A stretch of 64,000 nt of DNA from Kalmusia sp. IMI 367209 (GCA_027946365.1 JAPEUQ010000015.1:372001-436000); one strand, 5' to 3'. Positions 48,785-60,528 are shown, counted from the first letter of the stretch. Program-made: numbers and translations. The notes: generated by a model not told the origin, from the sequence alone.

Positions 48785-50036
48785 ATGGCACAGCTTTTTA
48801 CGTCCTCGCGGCAGTATAACTCGGCCCCTCTTCTTCGATATATTGTATTTGCTTTTTTGGCTATTGCTACCATGGCTGAGGCTACGCTCCCCGCGCTGAA
48901 GACTTTCAAGACGTCGTCCGGCAACAAGTACGGGTATGTTTATACCAAGGCGACTGCGTCTAAACCTACTTTTCTACTACTCCATGGATTTCCGAGCTCG
49001 GTCTACGATTGGCGCTTTCAAATCGCGGAACTGAGTGCTGCTGGATACGGTGTCATCGCACCAGATCTGCTAGGATACGGGGGAACCGACAAGCCAACGG
49101 CAGTGGAGGAATACAAGTTTTCCAAGATTAGCAAGTCGGTCTCAGAGATCCTCGATCATGAGGGACTTACACAGGTGATTGGTGTGGGTCACGACTGGTA
49201 GGCGTCCAATATCGTTTGTGCTTACGTAGAAAGGCTAACTTGGGGGCTTCTTTAGGGGATCTGGTCTTTTGGGGAAATTCGTGAATTACTTTCCTAAGTA
49301 CTTCACCTCGCTCGTGTTCCTCTCTGTGCCGTACACCCCGGGCCCATTCGATCTTGGTAAGCGTTTATGAATCAAAAGGATTGTTGATCACTGGGGCTGA
49401 TGACATGTGAAGATGGTATCAACCAGCAAACAGAGGCCATTTTTGGCTACCCCGTCTTTGGATACATGTACTTCCTAAACGATACCGATGCAGCCGAAGT
49501 AACCGAGAAGCATGTGAGTAAAGACCACATTAAACATCTAAATACACAGACTAATAACATGCAAGCTTGAATCATTCATCTCTCTTGTCTACCCCGAGAC
49601 CCCCGAAGTATGGCGAACAGACCTAGCCCCGATAGGCAAAGCAAGAGCCTGGGTCGAAGCTGACAAAAAGTCACCTCTGCCCGCCTACGAGACCAAAGCT
49701 GATCGGCTCTATCGCCTCACACTATTCAAACTAGGTGGTCTTACCGGTCCCTTGAACTGGTACAAAGCACAGATTCGCAACGTAGACGCGGATGCAATCA
49801 ATGCGATACCGCCGCAGAACGTTGTGTTGACACAGCCGGTGCTCTTTGTGGGCGGCGAGAAGGACTATGCTACAAGGCCGGAGATCATGCAACAGGTTGC
49901 TGGCCAAGGAAAGGCACAGGGATGGCTACCGACTGTCGAGGTGCAGGTCGTGCCGGGTGCGAGTCATTGGCTGCAATTGGAGAAACATAAGGAGATTACT
50001 AGTATTCTGATCAGTGTGGCGAAGAACTTGACGTAG
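48785..50036 (+). CDS. Epoxide hydrolase-like alpha/beta hydrolase, 361 aa
   Basis: Likely hydrolyses an epoxide to a diol. Four exons: 48785-49197, 49256-49356, 49413-49513 and 49566-50036; 1086 nt in frame. Motifs: oxyanion hole LLLHGFPSSVYDW, lid start DLLGYGGTDKP, nucleophile Asp in GVGHDWGSGLLG, VLFVGGEKDYATRP and catalytic His in PGASHWLQLEKH. The first ATG after the TATA box (48785) gives a hydrophobic N-terminus (LLRYIVFAFLAIAT) that could be a signal or anchor. The ATG at 48872 (MAEATLPALKTFKTSSG) would give the usual soluble form. It lies at the edge of the PKS cluster and could act on the polyketide. Confidence 0.88.
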
Positions 50037-51530
50037 ATAAAAGGATTCGACCTTGTAGAGTGGCTTAATAGATTTCTTTACCCGATTATTTAGTGATTGG
50101 CTGATCGCTTTGAAAAGCTTCCTTGAGTGTGTCAAGTCATGATCTCTGTTGTTGCCTAGAAGAAGGCATCGTGTGTACGCCTGATTGACCTGCTCATCAT
50201 GGTCGTTCTGTGATAGACTAGGTCACAAGACCGATCAGATCAGTAATCATACTAGTCAGTACCGAGGAAGCCACGTTGTCATTTTGTTTCCCTTTCACGA
50301 TACTAATCTCGAATGATTCATGTGACTATCTGAATTTCTACAGGTGATAATTTAGGTAAGCATTTCGTTGATGAGCAATCGTAGAGGAAAGGTGAGAAAA
50401 GTTCGGCTAGTGCATACTAATGCGCCCTGCATCTATTATTCAATCGCGCTTACCCAGCGATAGAAGCTCATCTACGCGATAATCATGTCGACGATCAAGA
50501 ACAATAAATGAAAAGGCAAAACATCAAGATCAGGTAGGCAGTACAACCTCTGTCGCAGGATGCTCTGTAAAAGATAACGAAGTATAGCAAAAGGTAGCAT
50601 GCGTTTGTTCGACTATAAGAAGACATAGTGGAACAAAGTAGTGACTGAACACTATTTGCTTGGCTTGCAACTGTAAATCACTTCGAAATCATGTTGAAGA
50701 CTAGATAAATTGAGCAGCAAGAAGGTAGCCACGGCCTGTTCAAAGATGACCTACGTGGGATATTCGCGTTCCATCCACGCGAATTTACTGGGGCAAACGA
50801 TATTGAGTGCATCCAACCCATACTATATCGCAACAATATCACTATCACAAGCAGGGAACTACAGCTTGTCACCCCTCTGCAAGGTAGCGGGGGACCAAAA
50901 TTTGCTTACAGAATCCCACTCCCACCACTACAATGGAACCACCCCAAACAAGGCTACCTACAACAACATTGCATTAAGATGTATTCGATGGAATCTCTTC
51001 GTCAGGGTAAGTATCAACATTTTTTACGGACCTTCAACTACGCACTACTGGAGACATGGGGACATAGTTGCCTAGTCATAGCAGTGTATATATTTACCTA
51101 ATAGTTTCACAGTTTTCAGCATTACCCTAGTAAACATTGTCAAGATGTCATAAACACCCCTAAGCGGATCGTAGATAATCGAAAAATGAGTCCAGGTTTT
51201 AGAGTTAAGAAATGCAGCTGCCCATGACCTATGGAATTGAACATACAGCCGGTTGCGCACATTATAAACCCAGTGCTTATGAAAAAGGCGGCTAGGCATA
51301 GCTTTATTTGTGGTTTGATAGTTCTCATTCGTGGTGCTCTTGAGTTTACCGTTCAAAGTTCTAGAGCACGCTGGAGACTGCAGTGAAAGACAAAGAAAGC
51401 CAAGGTATCTGCGGTCAGCGATTATTGAAGCCACAAGCGTAACGCGTATCAATGAACGTCAATGTTTTCTACCCACTCGACAAGTACTCTCCATTGGAGG
51501 ATCATTAATCTAGGTGCTATGCATACTGAA

Positions 51531-51558
51531 CACCTCGTCGGGGCTAAGAATTGCAGTG
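51531..51558 (-). repeat. CACTGCAAT-family repeat, minus strand
   Basis: Reads CACTGCAATTCTTAGCCCC then GACGAGGTG on the minus strand. Conserved core: CACTGCAAT, pyrimidines, TAGC, spacer, CGAGG. Confidence 0.75.
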
Positions 51559-51914
51559 TTGATTGCCAGCTCATCAGACAATTCGATGAGCTGGCAGTTC
51601 GCCTGACCCCCTGAAGGTATCTCACTTGCGCTCAATATACTAAAATTATGAGGTGGTGTCCTAGGCGTGTAGATCATTGGCAGCAGGCATTCCTTTTGAC
51701 CGTCTCATGACCGGAGCATGGTGTACTTCACTACATTAAAGATGGCGACACAAATGGCCAGCACTTGAAACTTTACCAATCGCGGCAGTTGTTTTGCCAG
51801 AAGATTCAGCCTAATCGCTTATTGCACAAATAATACGAAGTGGCGTCGACTAAGCAGTAATTATTAGCTAGGCATCATTACAATTGTCGCATGACCAAAA
51901 TGAACACGGTTCGT

Positions 51915-51934
51915 TCGCGCTAAAGATTGCAGTG
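51915..51934 (-). repeat. CACTGCAAT-family repeat, minus strand
   Basis: Reads CACTGCAATCTTTAGCGCG followed by AACGAA on the minus strand; core matches, the right part has diverged. Confidence 0.7.
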
Positions 51935-52382
51935 CAAGGTACCTTCGCTGCCTGCAATTACCCACCGATTTTGAGGTACATAAGGACTCGTAGAACTTTG
52001 CATGTCTTAGATGGGCGATCACCTGTCTATAGTTGCATTGTCATCTATCGTGCTAGCCTCGTGATTATATCTAGGCAGCCACCCTATGAGTGAACCGGAG
52101 CCAATGGTATTGAAGCGTTCGTCCTTAGGCTTGCTTCTGCTGGTAACACTTCCGAAGCTCCCTCTAGTGTGCAAAAGTGCAGCAAACAGGTAATCATCTG
52201 AGCCTGAATGAGCTATCCTATAAAGCTTCACTCGTGTGCAGAGGGACAGAACGTGCAAAGAAGTTGTGAGAAGTATAGAGTATCTGCTATGGTAAAAAAA
52301 CATTTACCGTACTAATAGCGATTGCATAGAGATGTAAAATAATATATGGTCATTTGATTCATCTCTACCAAAATCTCCCATC

Positions 52383-54579
52383 TTATAGCCTCGGTGCGCA
52401 GCAGTTAGGACCGGTATCTTTTTCTGTATAGAGTACGCTCTTGTTCTTTTCCTGTGTCGAAGGGGCAACGTCCAATCCCGGATTACCAAGGAAGAAATTG
52501 ACGGGCTTGAGACCGACCATCATCTTCTCACTCGGCATCACGGGCCAGTCTTCAATTCTAGGATTATGAGTAGATCCAAATGTGTGCCATAATACCACAT
52601 CGCTGTTTCTGACACAATCTTGATCACCAGAAGCTCTTCGTTTCTCGATGGCGGAAGCAATGCCGTCCCCGCCCATTGACTGCATCGTGTATCGACCTGA
52701 AGGAAAGAACTCATCGTCTCTGTACTTTGTCACCCATACTGCATGCTGTCCATACTCAGAGCGCTTCGCATGGAATGAATCTTTGTTTGCTAAGAGCATT
52801 TGGCTATAGAAAGGCATGAGCTTAAAACCAACGGGCGTGTTGGTGATCGGATTGATTTTGTCCTCATTGACGAACTTAAACGCTCGGGCTTTCGTGAAAT
52901 CGAGGTCGAATCCACCTTCTTTCTCGATATAATAGCTTTTAGACACATATCCCACGCCAAAAGGATTGTGCTCATCAAGCGGCATTGCTTCAGACTCCTC
53001 GATCGATACGGAATTCTTCTGGCCATCGATAGCAGGGTCAATGCGAAGGCAGAATAGGTGTTGGTGATATGGTGCGAGAACTCCCGGAGCCACAATAGTT
53101 CCGTACGGGATCTTGGTAGGCTCTCCAAATTTGGTAGGGACGGTAGAAAGTATTCCAGTTGCGCGAACCTCGTAGAAGATTGATGCATCCTGGCAGAAGT
53201 GGAAGGCGAAGATATACTCATAATTACTCACTGTAATGATAGTTTGCAACACGAGTATTCGAGATCGCGTAACTACCGCATGTCCGGTACGGAAATTAGT
53301 GTGCTTCCATAGGATTCCATCATCCTGTTCGTGGCAGCAGACAACGTTCGGCAACTTCATAGGTTCCCCGAGCCTTGTGTTGTGCCAAGCATCAAAATAT
53401 TTAATAGTCCCTATTCATACGTCAAACATTAGGGCAACTTGTTATTCCAGAGGCGGGATATGCTTACCGAGACAGTCACAACCGAGCTTCAAGTTGTTCG
53501 CGTTGATGCCTGCGCCATCGTTTCCCAAGTCAAAAGCTGCCTTTCTTGGGTACGGTGCTCGTGGGTCGCCATAAGGCACGAACATCTCTGCGAGCGAAAG
53601 GCGATAGAAGAGGCTGCGTCCATCATAGCGGATATCATGGAGGGTCAGGCCCTCTCTGTAATTGAAGCCAACCCGGAATGACCACTTCTCCCACTGCAGT
53701 TGATTCCCGTGAACCATGAATGACGGCCCTTCTGGTTGGACCACCTGATATGGCTTTGTAGAATTTCGAGGACTCGGTCTCAAATCTGGGTGATATTCGC
53801 TCTCGGTAGTTGAATGTACTTTACGACGATCGAAGGGGCGAGTCTCATTGTGAATCTTCTCGTCGGAGGAAGAAGGAAGGCGATAGACTTTGGTGATCTC
53901 TAGCTCTTCCGAGATTTCCGCACAGATATCTAGCGGATACGCATAGTAATTCGCATCTTGATGTTCTAGTAGACGAAGATAGAACCAGCACTAGGGTGAA
54001 AATTAAGAAGATACTAGCGAGCAAGATCAATTATCTTCTCACCATGGTCACACGCTTTGACATATCGTTCTGTCCGTCAGTGGCATATGCCCATGGCTCA
54101 ACCACGACCGAAGCTCCGTGAAGTAATTCGAGCTTTCTTATCTCATCTTGCACTTTCTGGTCGGCCATACATGCGTTTTCCACTTCTTTCATGTACCCAG
54201 AATCGATGTAGGAATGTTTCCCCTTCAACATTTGCTGTTTGAGTATCGAGCTCTTGGTAAGATCCACATGAATTTCATGTAGCTCGTTCCCCCCTGTTAC
54301 ACTTTGGAGCGTAATTTCAACACGCGCACAGCGTAAAGGGATCCGTTGTGCAGGCAGCTTACGGTGTTCCTGGTCGAGAAACCTGAGCATCTCATTTTTT
54401 GGAGGCTCTTTCAGAGTGATGACTCTGAAGTTGATATCTTGATCCACGAATCTTGAGCGCACGACTTCGGCGGCCTTCTAAAGTGTAAGCAATATGACTT
54501 TATCAAGCTTGGGTATAGGAAAGCTTACGTGGGAGATTTCCGAAGGAGTAAGAGGATCGAAAGGGTGTAATTCCAGCAT
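52383..54579 (-). CDS. Copper-containing primary amine oxidase, 678 aa
   Basis: Oxidises primary amines to aldehydes with release of ammonia and hydrogen peroxide, using copper and topaquinone. Four exons: 54579-54529, 54477-54043, 53990-53468 and 53410-52383; 2037 nt in frame. The start MLELHPFDPLTPSEISH is typical. The topaquinone tyrosine lies in VSNYEYIFAF (N-Y-E-Y). Copper ligands are the His pair in PYHQHLFCLRID and the His in DVVLWHTFGSTHNPRIEDWP. The proton-acceptor Asp region is KYFDAWHNTRLG. The C-terminus ends NCCAPRL, only weakly like a peroxisomal signal. Repeats of the CACTGCAAT family flank the gene on both sides. Whether it belongs to the PKS cluster is unclear. Confidence 0.93.
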
Positions 54580-54657
54580 TTTTTATTCACGGATTATGTG
54601 CGATGTTAACATGGAAGAATTGCGGCTTTGCTCTTGGTGCATTATATCGTTGTTCAA

Positions 54658-54669
54658 TATCACGTGATA
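54658..54669. promoter_or_regulatory. TATCACGTGATA palindrome upstream of the amine oxidase
   Basis: Perfect 12-bp palindrome about 80 bases before the amine oxidase start, with an E-box core CACGTG. A bHLH or bZIP site is plausible. Confidence 0.45.
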
Positions 54670-55152
54670 GTCGATATGGGCCGCGGGTGCCCGCTGTGCC
54701 GACGGCGAACTAGAGCTTGGCGGCATCAACCGACTTCGGCGGGACACCACCAAAGGTAGCCCGCCATCGCCCGGGATCGAGGTATTGCGTGTAAATGCCT
54801 TTAGAAGCATAGATTCTCGTGTTGCACGTCAACACTCGGGATCACGCACCTCTAAAGGTAACGCTGGCTGACGACTAGCGCTGGATTCCACCCGCTGTCT
54901 GCTGGTTGTGAAGATTCCTTCGGTTGTCCTATTCCAGACTAGCACGGCAACAATACTATCAACAACACGATATACTAGGGATCCATCCTCATGCATGCTT
55001 AAACACTACCTGTTTTTTGGCTGTTAAATCTACTACAAGATCGTATCCTTCGAATCATTGACGAGCTTCATGATGGGTGTGAAGGCGAATTCATATGGCA
55101 CGTACCATTCCCATCAATGCCATTGGACGGATGTAGACTATGCAGCTTAAAG

Positions 55153-55167
55153 TTAGAGATTGCAGTG
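55153..55167 (-). repeat. Partial CACTGCAAT repeat, minus strand
   Basis: Reads CACTGCAATCTCTAA on the minus strand; only the left core is kept. Confidence 0.55.
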
Positions 55168-55322
55168 ATATAAGGAAGAATTTGAGAGGTTTGGGCCTAT
55201 CAAGATGTATCTGTCGGACGCTGAGTAATGCTGGGCAAAGATAGTGCTTCAATATGATATATAGGTGATTGGAAAGTCGGATCGTGACTATATGGTAGCA
55301 GGGCTACAAGTCTGACTAGGAA

Positions 55323-55350
55323 CTCCTCGTCCGGGCTAGAGGTTGCAGTG
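55323..55350 (-). repeat. CACTGCAAT-family repeat, minus strand
   Basis: Reads CACTGCAACCTCTAGCCCGG then ACGAGGAG on the minus strand, close to the plus-strand copies at 55797 and 57052. Confidence 0.75.
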
Positions 55351-55553
55351 TTGCCGTAAAATGTATTTTCATCCGGGACACGCTGTGTCGTCCAGTCTGT
55401 CGTGAAATTAGGCCATGGCGAACTACTCTCTGCTGAATCAAAGCAAACATATCATAAGAGCGCATGGGAGATGAAAGGAGGGCTCGCTTTGTGGTTTAGT
55501 GTTATTGGCTAGAGGCTCATATTGTATGCGGGGCTGAGCAGAGCAGCTTTTCA

Positions 55554-55572
55554 GCGGGGCTGGAGATTGCAG
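55554..55572 (-). repeat. Partial CACTGCAAT-like repeat, minus strand
   Basis: Reads CCTGCAATCTCCAGCCCCG on the minus strand; diverged at the first bases. Confidence 0.5.
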
Positions 55573-55690
55573 GTAAACCCATTTCGGGGAGCCGGCACAA
55601 AGCTGATTGGGTGAAAGTGTTCGGAGAAATAAAAGCTTAAGCGTCGATGGGGAGCGAAAGGCCCTGCAGGGGGGTCTCCGGGAGGGAAGA

Positions 55691-55753
55691 CACTGCAATC
55701 TTTAGCCCTGACGAAGGCCTCCTCTCAGCCTCATGGTCCTACCGATTGGCCAC
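55691..55753 (+). repeat. CACTGCAAT-family repeat, GATTGGCC class
   Basis: Begins CACTGCAATCTTTAGCCCTG, continues GAAGGCCTCCTCTCAGCCTC and ends CCGATTGGCCAC. Full-length copy, about 63 bases. Confidence 0.8.
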
Positions 55754-55796
55754 TTTCACCCAAAGCGGGGCAATCACACACACCTTATTTCGTTTG

Positions 55797-55840
55797 CACT
55801 GCAATCCCTAGCCCTAACGAGGAGACTCCAGTCAACCTCG
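55797..55840 (+). repeat. CACTGCAAT-family repeat
   Basis: CACTGCAATCCCTAGCCCTA then ACGAGGAG; the right part has diverged (AGTCAACCTCG). Confidence 0.7.
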
Positions 55841-55987
55841 TAGCACCACCACCACCCTATCACGATCCAACTTCCCAATCGCTCACCAATCCCACCAAAA
55901 CAACTCTACCGACCATGCCCACTCATAATGCACATCCCTCCCCCCCGCCAACACGCCATCCGGAGCCTTGGGCAACCTTCTTATATT

Positions 55988-56025
55988 CACTGCAATCTTT
56001 AGCGTCAATGAGGAGAGAGAGTCCT
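55988..56025 (+). repeat. CACTGCAAT-family repeat
   Basis: CACTGCAATCTTTAGCGTCA then ATGAGGAGAG; core only. Confidence 0.7.
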
Positions 56026-56216
56026 CGCTTACCCATCCCCTCAGCAGACACAGCTCCAATCAAGAACAAGACCACAGCCTACCCCTCAGCATAGATTCAG
56101 CCTTGTACGCCACCGACCGGTCAACGGTGTCAGCCTAGCTGATGCTATCCAATAAGACAACCCTGATAGAGGGGAATGGCAAGATAACGAGCAGGCGATA
56201 CGAGGCAAACATTCTT

Positions 56217-56245
56217 CACTGCAATCCTTAGCGTACACGAAGCGT
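56217..56245 (+). repeat. CACTGCAAT-family repeat
   Basis: CACTGCAATCCTTAGCGTAC then ACGAAGCG; core only. Confidence 0.65.
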
Positions 56246-56506
56246 TGTTCTCCATCTTCGCCTGATAGGGAATACTTCTGTGTATCTACATAGTGTATAG
56301 CAGCCTCTAGATACTATCTCATTATTACTATAGGACGTTGGATATACTTCTCATACTACAGGCTCCAAGCTAGTACTGCAATACTTAGCTTTACTTTATT
56401 GCAATACCTACATATGTAGCGCAGATAATAGTATTCTCTAGTCAGCCTTTCGGCTCTGCTTGCGGCTCTGCTTGCGGCTCTTGTGTGAGTGAGCTTCCCA
56501 CACTTT

Positions 56507-57095
56507 CACTCCAATCTCTAGCGCACACGAGGGCCCCGTCTCTGCCTCAATGTCCTGCCAATCGGGCATTTATTCTTACCCCAAGTTATAAAAAATCCCA
56601 GCTGCAAGCCAGGACGCACACTGCATTTCACTGCAATCTCTAGCACCGACGAAGGCCTCCTTTCAGCCTCAACATCCCGCTGATTGGCCGCTTTAATTTA
56701 ACGCTGGTCCACCAGTCGCCTGAATTGCGGGAAGGATTGGGCTGAGATGTTTTCACTGCAATCTCTAGCGCCGGCGAAGGCCTCCTTTCAGCCTCAAGAT
56801 CCCGCTGATTGGCCATCTTCACGCCCTCCGCCCTCCGCACTGCAATCTCTAGCGCACACGAGGGACTTCTCTCAGCCTCAATGTCCTGCCAATCGGGCAT
56901 TTGTTCTTACCCCAGGTTACGCAGCTGCAATGCAAGCAGGCAGCCGATAAGATTTCACTGCAATCTCTAGCGCCGGCGAAGGCCTCCTCCCAGCCTCAAG
57001 ATTCCGCTGATTGGCCACTTTGAATCAAAGCCCCGCCTCCCTGGCGTACAACACTGCAATTTCTAGCCCGGGCGAGGGCATTCCCAGCCTCACAC
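56507..57095 (+). repeat. Array of six CACTGCAAT-family units, two classes
   Basis: Units start at 56507, 56629, 56754, 56838, 56956 and 57052, spaced 84-125 bases. All begin CACTGCAATCTCTAGC or one or two bases from it. Class A (56629, 56754, 56956) continues GAAGGCCTCC and ends CGCTGATTGGCC. Class B (56507, 56838) continues CACGAGGG and ends CCTGCCAATCGGGCATTT then TTCTTACCCC. The two B units match over about 80 bases. The last unit keeps the core, CGAGGGCATT and CAGCCTCA. No coding frame is shared and no terminal inverted repeats or target duplications are evident. Confidence 0.85.
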
Positions 57096-57276
57096 TCATC
57101 TACCCACACACATGATAGCCCAGCCAATACACATCCTCACCCAGACAACAGAAAACAAATCCTCTCAAAGGTTTCTCATCATTATCATAAAAGACTCGAA
57201 TACTCATAATCTACCGCTAGAAAAAGCAGACAGCACATACAGCTGCGCCCACCCATGCCGATCCCATGCCATCTAC

Positions 57277-57282
57277 CTTTCT

Positions 57283-57314
<32 letters not shown>

Positions 57315-57316
57315 TC
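57277..57316 (+). repeat. CTTT microsatellite
   Basis: About nine CTTT units just beyond the glycogen phosphorylase stop, so probably in its 3' untranslated region as GAAA on the transcript. Confidence 0.9.
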
Positions 57317-57335
57317 ATTCCTTCTATTTCCCCAT

Positions 57336-60300
57336 CTACTCAGCAGCGTCCTCCTTCCCGGGCACAAGCGGCTCGATATTCCAGATGCTCTCGGCATACT
57401 CATCGATGCACCTATCGCTGGAGAAGAAGCCCATCCTCGCGACGGTTAGAATGGCCTTGGTGGTCCACTCCTCCGTGTTCTTGTACGCCTCGTCGATGAG
57501 CTCCTGCGTCTGGACGTACGAGGCGAAGTCGTCCGAGACGAGGTAGTAGTCGCCGTGCTCGACGATGCCGTTGATGAGGGCGGTGAAGGCGCCTGCGTCG
57601 CCGAAGCGGCCCTTGTGGATCTCGTCGAAGACCTTGGCGAGCCCGGGCTCGAGCTCGTAGTGGTTGTAGAGGTGGGCGTGGCGGAGGTCGTCGACGTCCT
57701 CGGCGAGGTTGCCGAAGAGGAAGATGTTTTGCTCGCCGATTTCGCGTGTAATTTCGATCTGGAATTTGTTAATTGACTGAGTTTCAAGGAGGAGTGTGAA
57801 GACGTACGTTGGCACCGTCGCAGGTACCGATGATCAAGCCACCGTTCAAGCAGAATTTCATGTTACTCGTGCCCGACGCCTCGGTACCAGCGGTGGAAAT
57901 GTGCTCAGAGATGTCGCTAGCCGGGGTGATGATCTCAGCCTTGCTGACATTGTAGTCTCCCAAGAAGATGACCTTGAGCAGGTCGCCCACATCCGGGTCG
58001 TTGTTCACGACGTCTCCAACCTTGTTGATCAGATGGATGACAGTCTTGGCCATCCAGTATCCCGGCGCAGCCTTGCCAGCAAAGATGGAGACGCGAGGAG
58101 CGAGCTTCTTCTTCTCTTCCTCGGACATGCTCTTGATCTGTAGGTATCGGTGGATCACACCGAAGACGTTGAGCTGCTGTCGCTTGTACTCGTGAATACG
58201 TTTTACTTGCACGTCGAAGAGCGCAGCTGGGTTGACCGTAACACCGTTGTGCTCCTTTATGTGCTTCGCCAACCGCACCTTGTTAGCATACTTGATCTCG
58301 CGGAACTCTTTCCGGAACTCCTTGTCGTCAACGAAAGCCTCGAGCTTGCCGAGGAGGGTCAAGTCCTTCAAAAACTCATGACCACCGAGTTTTGATGCAA
58401 TCAGCTCCGAAAGTCGCGGGTTAGCCTGGTGCAGCCATCGTCGCGGCGTGATGCCGTTTGTGACATTCGTGAACTTGTCCGGTCCGTAGATCTTCACAAA
58501 GTCCTTGAAAATGGTAGTCTTGATCAGGTCGGAGTGGAGCTCAGCAACACCATTGACCTTGTGCGAGCCGATCAGAGCAAGGTAGGCCATGCGAACCGTC
58601 TTAGGGTTCGACTCCTCAATGATGGATACGCGTGAGAGCATCTCGCGGTCCTTAGGAAAGTTGCGCTCTACATACTGTAGGAAATTCAGGTTGATGTCAT
58701 AAATGATCTTATTTAGTAGTTAGCATGGAATCGAAAAATTTTGGGGGGTTGCAGCGTCGCGTCAAAACATTTGTGTACGCTGTTACCCAAGAATAGGCAA
58801 TACAACAGCGAACTGTACCCAAAGTGTTGACCGGGTAGTGTACAAACTTACCTGAAGGTGACGGGGGAGGAGGTGCTGCATGAGCGGCACTGACCACTTC
58901 TCCAGAGCCTCGGGTAAAACGGTGTGGTTAGTGTATCCGAACGTCTTGCTGACGATGTTCCACGCTTCATCCCACTCCAGACCCTCCAAATCGATAAGTA
59001 TGCGCTGAAGCTCGGGAATAGCAAGAGTCGGATGAGTGTCGTTGAGCTGGATGGCGACCTGGTTCGGGAACTCATTCCACGAGCGCTTGGTCTTCTTGAA
59101 TCGGCGGACAATGTCGTACAGAGATGCAGCGCACCAGAAGTACTGCTGCTTCAATCGAAGTTCTTTACCGCGCTCCAAGCTGGTGTATCGTTAGTAACTA
59201 TTTCCACATTCTCCTCAATTTGTACGCACTTGTCGTTCGGGTACAGAACGGCCGAGATGGTCTCAGCGCGCTGCTGGTCCGCAACCGAAGCCTCGTACTC
59301 GCCAGAGTTGAACTTCTGGAAGTCGAACTCTCCACTCGCGGCCTTGCTGCCCCAAAGACGGAGGTTGTTGCAAGTGGGTGTTTGGTATCCCGGCACTAAC
59401 GACGTTAGCTATTTTCGTCTTTTGTATCGTGCGCTCCCTTACCTGGAACATCGAAAGCGACAGCCTGCACAGTCTCTCCACCTTCCCATGAGGTGTGCTG
59501 CTTGCCCTCATCGTCCTGCCAGCGGTTCACGTGCCCGTAAAACTGCACGTCCACGGTGATATCGTGGCGCTGGAACTCCCAAGGGTTGAAGTCGAGCCAG
59601 TAGTCGGGGACTTCGACCTGGTATCCGTCGATGATCTCCTGCTTGAAGATACCGTATCTGTATCGAAGACCGTAGCCCCAGGCAGGGTAGTTCAACGAAG
59701 CCATCGAATCGAGGAAGCAGGCGGCGAGACGTCCGAGACCACCGTTTCCGAGAGCAGCATCGTGCTCCTGAGAGATGATGTCTTCCATGCGGAAACCGAG
59801 GTCGTCGAGACCCTCTGCAACATCGTTAGCTCCCCAAGCTTGCGGGCATGCTGTATGTCAACCTACTGGTGGCTGAGTCCTTCTGTCCCACGTTAAGCAT
59901 AGCATTGTCCAGCGCACGACCCATCAAGAACTCGAGCGAGAGGTCTAGATCATCAGCCAACACGCCAAAGCACAAGCACCCCACCCAGACTCACAGTATA
60001 TACGCTTCTGATCAGTGAACGTCTGAGTCTGCTGCGTCTTGTTCCAGTCCAGAATCAGGCGATCCCTGAAGGCCAGCGCCGTCCCCGCATACGCCGACGA
60101 CTCATCGCAATTGTACAGCGAGCGCGCCAGCGTCGTCTCGATGTGCCTGACAGCCTCCTTCTCGAATTCCTCAGACGACGAGAATCCTTTGGGCGTCTAT
60201 ACGCACCAGTCAGCAAACACACACCATCCCGCGCATCCCACTCGCGACCCCACCACCCACCCCCGCCGCCATGCCGGGTCGTCCGGCCCAAAAGGCATGG

Positions 60301-60528
60301 AGGGGTGACGATCCAGGAACAGGATACGTACAAATTTCCTCCATGCGGCCCGCTGCGGCTCTGGGATGCTCGCCTCGACGCTCTTGATCTCGCCGGGCCC
60401 GAAGCCCGTCACGGTTCTCTTGTGCTTCGGGCGGGTGAATTGGGCCCACAGGGGCCCTTGAAGTCGAACAGCGGGGCGCTGGTGGAGGCGGCGCTGCGCG
60501 GCGGCGCAGAAGTGGCAGCAGTCGCCAT
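57336..60528 (-). CDS. GPH1: Glycogen phosphorylase, about 888 aa, one frame break in exon 1
   Basis: Releases glucose-1-phosphate from glycogen with pyridoxal phosphate. Eight exons: 60528-60332, 60196-59995, 59944-59867, 59814-59443, 59395-59230, 59179-58852, 58707-57808 and 57758-57336. Junctions 2-8 are all in frame. Motifs: [81 protein letters not shown], and the cofactor-lysine region [15 protein letters not shown]. Exon 1 starts [11 protein letters not shown] and reaches LFDFKG. The conserved [19 protein letters not shown] then reads one base over. One missing C in a C4 run would restore 2667 nt (889 codons including stop). Given the enzyme's importance this is probably an assembly error. 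Confidence 0.93.

Larger units (their letters stand above)
50037..52382. other. 2.3 kb gene-poor region with two repeat copies
   Basis: No supported gene; open frames are short and unrelated to known families. Contains two minus-strand copies of the CACTGCAAT repeat (51531-51558, 51915-51934). Confidence 0.5.
54580..57335. other. 2.8 kb repeat-rich noncoding region
   Basis: No supported gene. It holds most copies of a CACTGCAAT-type repeat on both strands, with the densest tandem array at 56507-57095. A palindrome lies at 54658-54669 and a CTTT microsatellite at 57277-57316. Confidence 0.7.

Noticed and set aside
54580..57335. CRISPR array or protein-coding tandem repeat in the CACTGCAAT region
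   Set aside because: This is a fungal nuclear sequence, unit spacing is irregular, units diverge, and no shared open frame exists.
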